Source: Paenibacillus cremeus
GTDB lineage: Bacteria; Bacillota; Bacilli; Paenibacillales; NBRC-103111
NCBI RefSeq assembly: GCF_007786445.1
Contig: NZ_VNJI01000035.1
Coordinates: forward strand, 1-64,000
Reading direction: 5' to 3'
DNA length: 64,000 bases
Shown one piece after another: positions 34,992 to 43,423 of the stretch. Made by a program: the position numbers and the translations under genes. The notes below the pieces were generated by a model. The model was not told the origin of the DNA. It saw nothing but the letters and a program-made list of their open reading frames with translations, and did no database searches. Every line of letters starts with the position of its first letter. The stretch's first letter is position 1.

Positions 34992-37013
34992 CTATTGATG
35001 ATCTTCCCGGAATTGTCCGGGAGTCACTCCGACGACCTTCTTAAATACGCGAATAAAGTTCTGCGTATGGAGGTATCCTACCTTCTCGGAAATTTCTGTC
35101 ACCGGTGTGTCCGTTTCCCGCAGCATTTCCTTTGCCTTCTCCATACGGACCTGGGTGACGTAGTCGCTGAACGAGATTCGCTTAAATTTTTTAAACAGCT
35201 TGCTTAGGTGAGTTCGACTGATACCGAAGTCCCGGGCGCATTGATCCTGGGAGAGGTCAACATCGTAATGATCGTGGATATAGGCAATGACTCTGTCAAT
35301 GGTTTGCTCGTGTTGCTCCAGTTCCACTTTAAACGGGCCGCTTGTTTCTACAAAGGGGTTGTCCGAGCCCGTCAGCCGTTCGGTTTTAGCCGTCATTGAG
35401 GAGTATAGAGCGGATACGGCTTGGCGATAAACCTGTGAAAGTTCGCTGATTTGAAGAGTAGGGCTTCCCAAACCGGCTGTCACCGGAAGCCGCAAATATT
35501 CGGAGAGGAAGATGCTGGCCTGATCTACGAATTCTTTTATCGATGCATTCCATGCTGCTGGGTCGATTGTCTTCGTACTGGCTTCCGCGTCAATTCGATC
35601 CCATAGAAGTACGGCCAGCCGGTCATTCAGCATGTTTACTGAAATGCCTTGGAAGTAGCGTTCATTGACATGAACCAGATCGTCAATAATATTTTTCATT
35701 GCAAAAATGATGAGATCCCTGTCCTGATCGGAAAATTTCCCTTCAGCGGACAGACTCCAATCGTAACCTACAATAAAAATGGTAAAAAGCGCCTCCTGCG
35801 GGAGACCGTACCGCTGAAACAGACTCTCCAGCTCGCTTTGCGTATAATGCATGTATTGCCCCTGAAGCGTCTGCATCACGAACGATTCCTGAATCATCGG
35901 GAGCTGCCGGAAAATTTGATGCTGAAGCTTCTTCGTTTCATCCTCCAGTGCCAGCCAGCGTTGTTTGACATATCCGAATTCATCTTCGTCCGCAGCATGA
36001 ATCTCAGAGTCTCTTCGAATAAAAGACATCAGATTGGCAACCGGCCGGTAAACCCAGCGTGTTCCTACGAAAGTAAAGACAAGGGCGAATAGCAGCACAA
36101 TTGCCAGCACGACAACTGTAATGACACCGATGCCTATGGATTTGGAATTCAATTCCCTTGAAGGGATCATATCGATATATTGCCAGCCGGTATAAGCCGA
36201 GGTCAGACTTGTTACCAAATATTGTTTGCCGTTCCACATGTAGTTCAGCTTGTGGGTGTCTCCGTTATTAGCCTTGGTCAGCTCAAGCAGCTCCTTAGGA
36301 AATTCGGATACGGAAGAATAGGCCACTGACTTCCCATCTTGATCAATGATTGCAGTCATCTGTCCCGGGTAAACGGTAGAACGCTTGAGCGCATTTTGAA
36401 ACAGTTTCTCATCGATGCGGACCAGGATCAATCCGATCGGGTTAAGCGCTTGCAAGGGCGCCTTGCAAATAAACGTGATTCCTTTCGCCGTATCGTTCTC
36501 GCGGACATGGTAAACCGTGTTTTGCCATTCAAAGGCTTTGTCGAGCCCGATTGAAGTGTTCAGCTTGTTGCGATCGTAGATGGGAGTTATTTTAAATAAC
36601 CCGGAGGAGGAGGACAACAAATAGTTGTCTTTCACATACAATGAGACGTCCATGATGAGGTTATGATTGGATTGAAAGGTGGAGAAAAACTGGTAAACCT
36701 GCATGTTGAATTCGAGCTCTTTATCTTTGACATGCTGTAGTGCCTCGTTGCTGAAGAGGGGGTGGAACAGCATCTGCAAGGTACTCTCCTGAATATTTTG
36801 CAGCTCACGATCAATATTGGAAGAAGTGTTCTCCAACAGCTGCATATGAGCGCGGTTAACTTCATCCTGTAGGGTGGACGCGGAGAACAAGTAACTGCTG
36901 ATACCTACGGCGAGTGTTGGTACGGCAGCGACAACCAGGGTAAGAAGCATCATTCGGCTGCGCAGATTCAGGCTTGTTCCGATCAGCTTTTTAATGTTTA
37001 AGCCTCGCAACAC
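34992..37013 (-). CDS. Membrane-bound AraC-family regulator (Cache-type sensor)
   Basis: A 673-residue one-component sensor. Span 1 is near residues 20-40 (LLTLVVAAVPTLAVGISSY), an extracellular sensor domain runs to about residue 290, and span 2 is VITVVVLAIVLLFALVFTFV. Then comes a cytoplasmic linker of about 250 residues and a C-terminal double helix-turn-helix (about 572-672, LSQDQCARDFGISRTHLSKL and ITEISEKVGYLHTQNFIRVF). GTG 37013 is used, behind AGGGGGAGTGG. It precedes the importer operon on the same strand and is divergent from a second such regulator. It probably senses an external sugar or its loaded binding protein. Confidence 0.88.
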   Translation of the reverse strand: MLRGLNIKKLIGTSLNLRSRMMLLTLVVAAVPTLAVGISSYLFSASTLQDEVNRAHMQLLENTSSNIDRELQNIQESTLQMLFHPLFSNEALQHVKDKELEFNMQVYQFFSTFQSNHNLIMDVSLYVKDNYLLSSSSGLFKITPIYDRNKLNTSIGLDKAFEWQNTVYHVRENDTAKGITFICKAPLQALNPIGLILVRIDEKLFQNALKRSTVYPGQMTAIIDQDGKSVAYSSVSEFPKELLELTKANNGDTHKLNYMWNGKQYLVTSLTSAYTGWQYIDMIPSRELNSKSIGIGVITVVVLAIVLLFALVFTFVGTRWVYRPVANLMSFIRRDSEIHAADEDEFGYVKQRWLALEDETKKLQHQIFRQLPMIQESFVMQTLQGQYMHYTQSELESLFQRYGLPQEALFTIFIVGYDWSLSAEGKFSDQDRDLIIFAMKNIIDDLVHVNERYFQGISVNMLNDRLAVLLWDRIDAEASTKTIDPAAWNASIKEFVDQASIFLSEYLRLPVTAGLGSPTLQISELSQVYRQAVSALYSSMTAKTERLTGSDNPFVETSGPFKVELEQHEQTIDRVIAYIHDHYDVDLSQDQCARDFGISRTHLSKLFKKFKRISFSDYVTQVRMEKAKEMLRETDTPVTEISEKVGYLHTQNFIRVFKKVVGVTPGQFREDHQ

Positions 37014-37092
37014 CCACTCCCCCTAATTAAAAGGTATACGTACAAATACAATTCAATCAATTTTATCATATAATTCCATTGTTTTCTATTAG

Positions 37093-37113
37093 TTAGTTTA
37101 CTATACAAACTAA
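37093..37113. promoter_or_regulatory. Inverted repeat between divergent AraC genes
   Basis: TTAGTTT (37093-37099), seven bases (ACTATAC), AAACTAA (37107-37113), followed by GTTTTTC. It lies midway in the 193-base divergent promoter region and could be a shared operator; a weak terminator is the alternative. Confidence 0.4.
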
Positions 37114-37206
37114 GTTTTTCTTGTTACGATAAATGTGAAAAATAGTTACCAATATACGGAAATGTTCTGCTTTCGATACTTATTTCCTAGACAAAGGATG
37201 ATGTGA

Positions 37207-39405
37207 ATGAAAAAAAACACTTGGCTTCTTCACATGATGTTGTCTTATATTCCCGTCTTTCTTATCCTTTTTATCGTTGTATTCCTGGTTTTCTTCCAAA
37301 ATCTTATTGTCCTGAAAAAACAAGATGCGGTTAGAGCAAATGAAATCTATGCAAAGCAAATCATGCAATCTATTGATCTTTCTTTAAAAAGCATCGACCA
37401 TATGATCATTAACGAAATGCTTCACGGTAAATTGATCAATGAATTTTTTGATGAAAGCGATTACCGAAATATTTATTTGAATTACCAGGTTTCCAACCGG
37501 CTGCAGGAAATAAAACATGAATTTCCAAGCATCGATTCCATTAACCTCGTTCGATTTAAAGATAAAGTCGTATTTAATGGCAATATAACTTCCTTTCCCG
37601 ATTTCGCCGATTATCCGTTCATTTCACAAGAAAACGAAACCGCTTATTTTACAAAATGGACTAGTGTGAGGCGATACAAGGAATTTGCAAATCAAGAAAC
37701 GAAACCGGTTATAAGTTTGATCTGCAAGGTTCCGGCTTATGCCGAAGAGAGAGGAAATATTATAGTTAACGTCAAGATTTCAGCCATTCAAGAGCTGCTT
37801 ATGGATCTAAGAGGTTCCGAAATGACGGATATTAAATTGTTGGATCAAAATGGTGGAGTGATCTATGGTAAGAATGCCCCGTCCCAAAACGGGGAAGTAT
37901 TGGCCTCTGTTACTTCCGAATATACAAATTGGAAAATCAAAACCATTCTGGCCTCGGGTATTTTCACTTACGCCTCAGTGTTTAATTATTGGACGATATT
38001 CGGTTTCATGATGTTTCTTTTAGCTATTGCTTACCTAATCTATATAACAAAGGAAAATTATAAACCGATTAAAAATATTGTTTCCAAAATAGATGATTAT
38101 TCCTCTCAAGAACTAAAATCAATAGAAAAGGCGGCGTCGGATGAATTTAATTTTATCGAATCCGTCATAGACCAATTTATCGGACAATACAAAGATTTTG
38201 AAAAACAATCGGAGAAGAATCTGTATATAAGAAAGAGGGATTTTTTCAACAGAGTGGTTTTTGGTGATCACCCGATGAATATCGACGAGTGCACGGCTGA
38301 AATGCGCCAATTAAATATTCCAAACGATTTGCATGAGCGCTCGGTAGTGATTCTTGAAATAGACAAGGTTGGAGAAATATTCGAAACTTATTCGCAGCGC
38401 GATCAAGGCTTATTTAGATTTATTTTAGCCAACGTCGTGTCTGAAATTATGACCAATCATTCTGTATGGAGCTGGACAGAGTGGACCGGCAGATATCAAT
38501 TAAGCGCCATTATCCAGTACCAGGATCCGACTTTAAATATCGTAGAAATTTGTAAAATTATTAATGCTTGGGTTGAATCCAATTTGAAGTTTACGATGAC
38601 CATCGGCGTCGGCGACTCGGTTGATCAAATCACGAACATTTCCGATTCTTACAGAAAAGCGCTCCAATCTTTAAAGTATAAACCTGCGCTAGGAAACAAT
38701 AACGTCATACCATACACCGATATTCAAAACTATTCCCTTAAAAACAGTTCCGAATATCTTAAATTGATCAATGAGCTGATTGACTTGTTCCGAATTAACT
38801 CTCCGAACTGGGAGAAGGTTTACGACGAATTATTTCAGAAAATCAAACGCGATTATTTATCCAAAGACGAGATTTCTATCCTGTTGAATTACTTCATTTA
38901 TTATTTGGACCTTAAGATTTCGGAGCTTCCCAAGGAATATTATCAGGTGCTTACCGGCGATATTTTACCCGAAATGAGATCGGCGATAAATCATTGTGAA
39001 ACAACGGAGGAGTATCGTGATGAAATCATTGATCTGTTAAACAGCTACATCAATCACATCAATCCGCTACGTGAAAGTAAAAGCAACCATAAATTGATGA
39101 AAAGAGTTAAAGAATATATTGAAGAGCAATATGCGAATCCCAATTTATCGCTGGATTTATTGGAAGAACAATTTAACGTAAATGCCAAATATATAAGCTT
39201 GCTTTTCAAACAGGAGTTTGGCGGAAACTTTCTTGATTTCTTGAACAACATCAGGGTGGAGCAGGCAAAAATAATGCTGAAATCTCCGAATGAACCGATC
39301 AATGAGATTGGACAAAGAATTGGTTTTAATAGCCCAGTTACGTTCAGAAGAACTTTTAAAAGGTTAACGGGAATGACACCTTCGGAGTATCGAAATGCCC
39401 TTTAA
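37207..39405 (+). CDS. Membrane-bound AraC-family regulator, second
   Basis: A 732-residue one-component sensor of the same architecture as its divergent neighbour. Span 1 is near residues 10-32, the extracellular domain runs about 35-255, span 2 is WTIFGFMMFLLAIAYLIYI, and a linker leads to the helix-turn-helix domain (about 630-732: LSLDLLEEQFNVNAKYISLL, INEIGQRIGFNSPVTFRRTF, LTGMTPSEYR). The central part (about 330-520) looks like a degenerate GGDEF-like region, as in YesN-related proteins. It is followed by its own terminator and then the importer/glycosidase operon at 39643, which it probably controls. Confidence 0.88.
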   Translation: MKKNTWLLHMMLSYIPVFLILFIVVFLVFFQNLIVLKKQDAVRANEIYAKQIMQSIDLSLKSIDHMIINEMLHGKLINEFFDESDYRNIYLNYQVSNRLQEIKHEFPSIDSINLVRFKDKVVFNGNITSFPDFADYPFISQENETAYFTKWTSVRRYKEFANQETKPVISLICKVPAYAEERGNIIVNVKISAIQELLMDLRGSEMTDIKLLDQNGGVIYGKNAPSQNGEVLASVTSEYTNWKIKTILASGIFTYASVFNYWTIFGFMMFLLAIAYLIYITKENYKPIKNIVSKIDDYSSQELKSIEKAASDEFNFIESVIDQFIGQYKDFEKQSEKNLYIRKRDFFNRVVFGDHPMNIDECTAEMRQLNIPNDLHERSVVILEIDKVGEIFETYSQRDQGLFRFILANVVSEIMTNHSVWSWTEWTGRYQLSAIIQYQDPTLNIVEICKIINAWVESNLKFTMTIGVGDSVDQITNISDSYRKALQSLKYKPALGNNNVIPYTDIQNYSLKNSSEYLKLINELIDLFRINSPNWEKVYDELFQKIKRDYLSKDEISILLNYFIYYLDLKISELPKEYYQVLTGDILPEMRSAINHCETTEEYRDEIIDLLNSYINHINPLRESKSNHKLMKRVKEYIEEQYANPNLSLDLLEEQFNVNAKYISLLFKQEFGGNFLDFLNNIRVEQAKIMLKSPNEPINEIGQRIGFNSPVTFRRTFKRLTGMTPSEYRNAL

Positions 39406-39410
39406 ATAAG

Positions 39411-39450
39411 CCGTGTGCGGATGAAGCCATTTCACTGCGCGCGGTTTTTT
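39411..39450 (+). terminator. Rho-independent terminator after the second AraC gene
   Basis: CCGTGTGC (39411-39418) pairs with GCGCGCGG (39437-39444) with two G-T pairs, followed by six T. Confidence 0.75.
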
Positions 39451-39642
39451 CGTTTGACGGCAGGGTCTGATGAATTTTGTTCGGTTTAGAAAATTGAATC
39501 ATTAAATACATTGGCAATATTTTTTGGACTTCATTGCAGTCAGGAAATGTGATCGTTGCTTGATTCGATTGCTTTATATATGATTTGAATCAGCTTTAGG
39601 GAACGCGAACGCGACTATACTTTGAAAGGAGAATTAAGTTCA

Positions 39643-40602
39643 ATGTCAACCATGCCGCTTAGCAAAGAAGGCGCAAAAATTAATTCGCAGCCCTATTCCG
39701 GAAACTACTCCCAAAAAATAAAAAGGCATTGGAGAATGTATATTCTCATCTTATTACCGCTGGCATATCTGATTATTTTCAAGTACATCCCGATGTATGG
39801 CGCGCAGATCGCCTTCCGGGATTACAACGTCATGCAGGGCTTTTCGGGCAGTGAATGGGTAGGGATGAAACATTTTAACGATTTTATCAGCTCGCCCAAC
39901 TTTTGGATGTTGTTAAAAAACACTTTGCTCCTCAGCATATTTCAATTATTTGTCGGCTTTCCTGCTCCAATCATCTTGGCCTTGGCATTAAATGAGATTA
40001 GGGCCGGCTTTTTTAAGAAATTTACGCAATTGGTTACCTTTGCTCCTTACTTTATTTCTACAGTTGTGATGGTATCGATGATTATGCTGTTTTTGACTCC
40101 TCGACTTGGTTTCGTCGACTTGATTGTAAAAGGATTAGGGCTCGAATCGATTAATTTTCTGGGGATCCCGGAATATTTCAAAAGCATTTATGTATTTTCC
40201 GATGTTTGGCAGCATGTTGGCTACGGTGCGGTTATCTATCTCGCGGCGCTCGCAGGGATAAACCCCGATTTGTATGAGGCGGCCAGAGTGGATGGAGCCT
40301 CCAGATTCCAAAAATTGCTTCACATTGATATTCCGGGATTGCTTCCTGCGGCTATCATCATGCTGATTCTTAATGTAGGACAAATCATGAATGTAGGTTT
40401 TGAGAAAATATTTTTGATGCAAAACGCTTTGAATTTAAGCGCTTCCGAGGTGATTTCCACTTATGTTTACAAAGTGGGATTGATCGAGGCCAACTTTAGC
40501 TTCTCCGCTGCTGTCGGTTTGTTTAACTCGATTATTAATCTTATTTTGCTGCTAATCGTAAATTTTATTGCGCGCCGCATTTCGGATACGAGTTTATTGT
40601 AA
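39643..40602 (+). CDS. ABC sugar importer permease, LplB-like
   Basis: A 319-residue permease with six spans. Diagnostic segments are IIFKYIPMYGAQIAFRDYN, GMKHFNDFISSPNFW and the EAA loop EAARVDGASRFQKLLHIDIPG. ATG 39643 is ten bases after AAAGGAGA; the in-frame TTG 39622 precedes the ribosome site. It is the first gene of the locus that ends in the second glycosidase-like gene. A promoter should lie in 39451-39620, but no box pair is convincing. Confidence 0.9.
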   Translation: MSTMPLSKEGAKINSQPYSGNYSQKIKRHWRMYILILLPLAYLIIFKYIPMYGAQIAFRDYNVMQGFSGSEWVGMKHFNDFISSPNFWMLLKNTLLLSIFQLFVGFPAPIILALALNEIRAGFFKKFTQLVTFAPYFISTVVMVSMIMLFLTPRLGFVDLIVKGLGLESINFLGIPEYFKSIYVFSDVWQHVGYGAVIYLAALAGINPDLYEAARVDGASRFQKLLHIDIPGLLPAAIIMLILNVGQIMNVGFEKIFLMQNALNLSASEVISTYVYKVGLIEANFSFSAAVGLFNSIINLILLLIVNFIARRISDTSLL

Positions 40603-40620
40603 GAATAGGAGAGGAATTTC

Positions 40621-41520
40621 ATGAGCAGAGCGGGAGTCATCAAGGAATCTTTTAACGACCGGATATTTATGTTTATCATCTATGGTTTTTTAACCTTGCT
40701 GCTTATTACCGAAATATATCCTTTAATTTATATCCTGAGTTCATCATTCAGTTCCTCTCAAGCGGTAGTCGAGGGAAGAGTGTGGTTGTTTCCCGTCCAG
40801 CCCAGTCTGGAAGGCTATAAAGCAATTTTCGCCAATCCTAACATTGTGTTGGGCTATAGGAACTCATTATTGTATACGTTTTCAGGTGTTTTGATCAGCG
40901 TAAGTTTAACGATCATGATTGCCTACCCGCTTTCACTAAAAACTTTTGTTGGCCGCAGGCTCATTACAATGCTGCTGGTCTTTACCATGCTGTTTAGCGG
41001 CGGGCTCATTCCCTTTTATTTAACCGTTAAAGCTGTTGGTATTCTGGATACCCCGTGGGCGATGCTGCTGCCGAATGCTTTCGCTGTCTGGCAGGTCATT
41101 ATTGCCAGGACATTTTTTCAAATGAACATTCCGGCTGAGCTTTCGGAAGCAGCCGAACTGGATGGCTGCACGGATTTGGGCTTTTTAATCCGAGTTGTTA
41201 TTCCTTTATCGAAGCCCATTATCGCCGTATTGGTTTTGATGTATGCGGTATCTTATTGGAACGCATATTTTGACGCATTGATCTTCTTAAAGTCCGCAAA
41301 CCTCTTTCCTTTGCAAATTGTGTTAAGGAATATTCTGATCATGAATTCGATCGATGCATCCATGATGATGGACGCCAATGAACTTGCGGCAAGGCAAGGG
41401 CTAAAGGATCTATTGAAATATTCATTGATTGTTATAGCGACTCTTCCTGTGCTTTCTATTTACCCTTTTGTGCAGAAGCATTTTGTCCAGGGCATTATGA
41501 TCGGTTCGCTTAAAGGGTAG
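40621..41520 (+). CDS. ABC sugar importer permease, LplC-like
   Basis: A 299-residue permease. The EAA loop reads EAAELDGCTDLGFLIRVVIPL, with a glutamate in place of the usual lysine, and the tail is FVQKHFVQGIMIGSLKG. It starts 18 bases after the LplB-like stop behind AGGAGAGG. It forms the heterodimeric channel with that gene. Confidence 0.9.
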   Translation: MSRAGVIKESFNDRIFMFIIYGFLTLLLITEIYPLIYILSSSFSSSQAVVEGRVWLFPVQPSLEGYKAIFANPNIVLGYRNSLLYTFSGVLISVSLTIMIAYPLSLKTFVGRRLITMLLVFTMLFSGGLIPFYLTVKAVGILDTPWAMLLPNAFAVWQVIIARTFFQMNIPAELSEAAELDGCTDLGFLIRVVIPLSKPIIAVLVLMYAVSYWNAYFDALIFLKSANLFPLQIVLRNILIMNSIDASMMMDANELAARQGLKDLLKYSLIVIATLPVLSIYPFVQKHFVQGIMIGSLKG

Positions 41521-41635
41521 TGTTTATAAGAAAGTGTCACCCGAAAGGAGATGGTGTTGTCGAACTGCTCTAGCTTGGAGAAACCGAAGGTGTTGGACCT
41601 GGAAAATTTATTTATTTACTAAGGAGGCGTCGTCC

Positions 41636-43309
41636 ATGTCGCAATTCAAAAAAATAGCAACGGGTACAGTAGGTATGACTTTAGCTGCTTCCATGCTTTT
41701 ATCGGCTTGCACTAGCAATAAATCGAATTCGCCCTCAGACAAACAATACGATCAGAAGGGCACAGCGAGCGGTCCGGTCACCCTCTCTATGTTTATGGTG
41801 CCGAGCGCTAAAATTGAAGATTTGTCTACCAACGGATTTACAAAGCTGCTTGAGGAGAAGCTTAACGTTAAATTCAAATTCGAAGTCACTCCGGAAGCCG
41901 GTGCTAATGACAGAAAGCAATTATTGTTGGCTAGCGGCGATTATCCGGCAGTCCTGTTTCCTTCCACTTATGGCTCTTTAACACCAGTGGAGCAATTTAA
42001 ATATGGCAAACAGGGCGTCTTAATTCCGCTGAACGATTTGATTGATAAATACGGAGATAACATTAAGAAAGCCATGCAGGTCAGACCTTCCCTGAAGCAA
42101 GAAATTACGACGCCGGACGGAAAAATTTACGCGCTTCCTTCCGTTAACGAATGTTTTCACTGTATGTATCCCGAAAAATTATGGATTAATGCTGAATGGC
42201 TGAAAAAATTAAACTTAAAAATGCCGACTACCACGGATGAGCTTTACACTGTCCTAAAAGCGTTTAAGACCCAGGACCCTAACGGTAACGGCAAGCAAGA
42301 TGAAGTTCCGCTTAGCGGGGCGGGCGGGGCAGGCACCGAAATGTACAAATACGACGTTACCGGCTTCCTTATGAACGCATTCATCTATAATAACAATATT
42401 GATTATTTCTATATGAAAAATGGCAAGGTAGGATTATCCGCCGCTCAGCCTGAGTGGAGAAAAGGCTTGGAATATATGAATAAGCTGTACAAAGAAGGCT
42501 TGATTGATCCGGCCAGCTTTACCCAAAATCAGGATGCCTTATCGCAATTAGGAAACAAAGCCGGGGATAACATTTTGGGAAGTGTAACCACCCTTCACAT
42601 CGGTGTTGCGGTCAGCAATAAGCCTGGCCAAACCAGACATAAAGAGTATGACACGGTTCCGCCAATCACGGGACCAGACGGGTATAAATCGGCAGGTTAT
42701 TACGATTCCGTAGGTAACGGACAGTTCGCGATTACTAATAAGGCAACGGAAGAGCAAAAAATCGCGGCCATTAAACTGGCGAATTATCTGTATTCGGAAG
42801 AGGGATCCGTTGGCTCTGAATATGGACCGGAAGGAACCTGGTGGAGAAAAGGCGAGCAGGGTGAAGTCGATGAGAAAGGCAGACCTGCGAGACGGTTCCT
42901 GAAACCCGAAGCTTTAGGTTATCAGACTCAAAACGTCACCTGGGGGCAAATAGGACCTTTATTCCGCCCGCGCGATTTGCGCGAATCCTGGGCGGTTCCG
43001 CAAGATCCCAAAGCGGATAACGGGTATGAACATCGCTTGTATTTAGAGACTAAAAAATACGAAGGAAACGAACCGAAGGAAAATTTCCCGTTAAATCTGT
43101 TTTATGATGATAAAGATTCCAGCGAAATTGCACAGCTGAAGCCGCAAATCGTCAATTATGTCAGGACCAATATGGTTCAATTTATCTCAGGCAGCAAAAA
43201 ACTCGACGATGCCGAATGGAACGCCTATATCAAAGGTTTCGAGGGTCTAAAATTAAACCGCTATCTGGAGATCAACCAAAAAGCTTACGATTCGACCTAC
43301 AAAAAATAA
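41636..43309 (+). CDS. Extracellular solute-binding lipoprotein (LplA-like)
   Basis: A 557-residue binding lipoprotein (LSAC, C25), among the longest of its kind. Motifs are LLASGDYPAVLFPSTYG, DPNGNGKQDEVPLSG and YADAxx-type middle regions replaced by MNKLYKEGLIDPASF. ATG 41636 follows AAGGAGG; the longer in-frame reading from 41534 has no signal sequence at its front and is rejected. A small stem-loop (43388-43404) separates it from the glycosidase-like gene. The cargo is presumably the substrate of that protein. Confidence 0.88.
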   Translation: MSQFKKIATGTVGMTLAASMLLSACTSNKSNSPSDKQYDQKGTASGPVTLSMFMVPSAKIEDLSTNGFTKLLEEKLNVKFKFEVTPEAGANDRKQLLLASGDYPAVLFPSTYGSLTPVEQFKYGKQGVLIPLNDLIDKYGDNIKKAMQVRPSLKQEITTPDGKIYALPSVNECFHCMYPEKLWINAEWLKKLNLKMPTTTDELYTVLKAFKTQDPNGNGKQDEVPLSGAGGAGTEMYKYDVTGFLMNAFIYNNNIDYFYMKNGKVGLSAAQPEWRKGLEYMNKLYKEGLIDPASFTQNQDALSQLGNKAGDNILGSVTTLHIGVAVSNKPGQTRHKEYDTVPPITGPDGYKSAGYYDSVGNGQFAITNKATEEQKIAAIKLANYLYSEEGSVGSEYGPEGTWWRKGEQGEVDEKGRPARRFLKPEALGYQTQNVTWGQIGPLFRPRDLRESWAVPQDPKADNGYEHRLYLETKKYEGNEPKENFPLNLFYDDKDSSEIAQLKPQIVNYVRTNMVQFISGSKKLDDAEWNAYIKGFEGLKLNRYLEINQKAYDSTYKK

Positions 43310-43387
43310 TAAATGTCCGTTTGCCTTAAAAAAGAGAAGGGGAACTTCATGCCGAAATAAGCATGAATCGTTAGCGAGTAATCATGA

Positions 43388-43404
43388 GTCCGCTCTTCGC
43401 GGAC
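43388..43404 (+). terminator. Small stem-loop between binding protein and glycosidase-like genes
   Basis: GTCCGC, loop TCTTC, GCGGAC, no T-run. It lies just ahead of the ribosome site of the next gene and may affect mRNA processing or translation. Confidence 0.45.
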
Positions 43405-43423
43405 AAACAAGGGGATGAATGAA

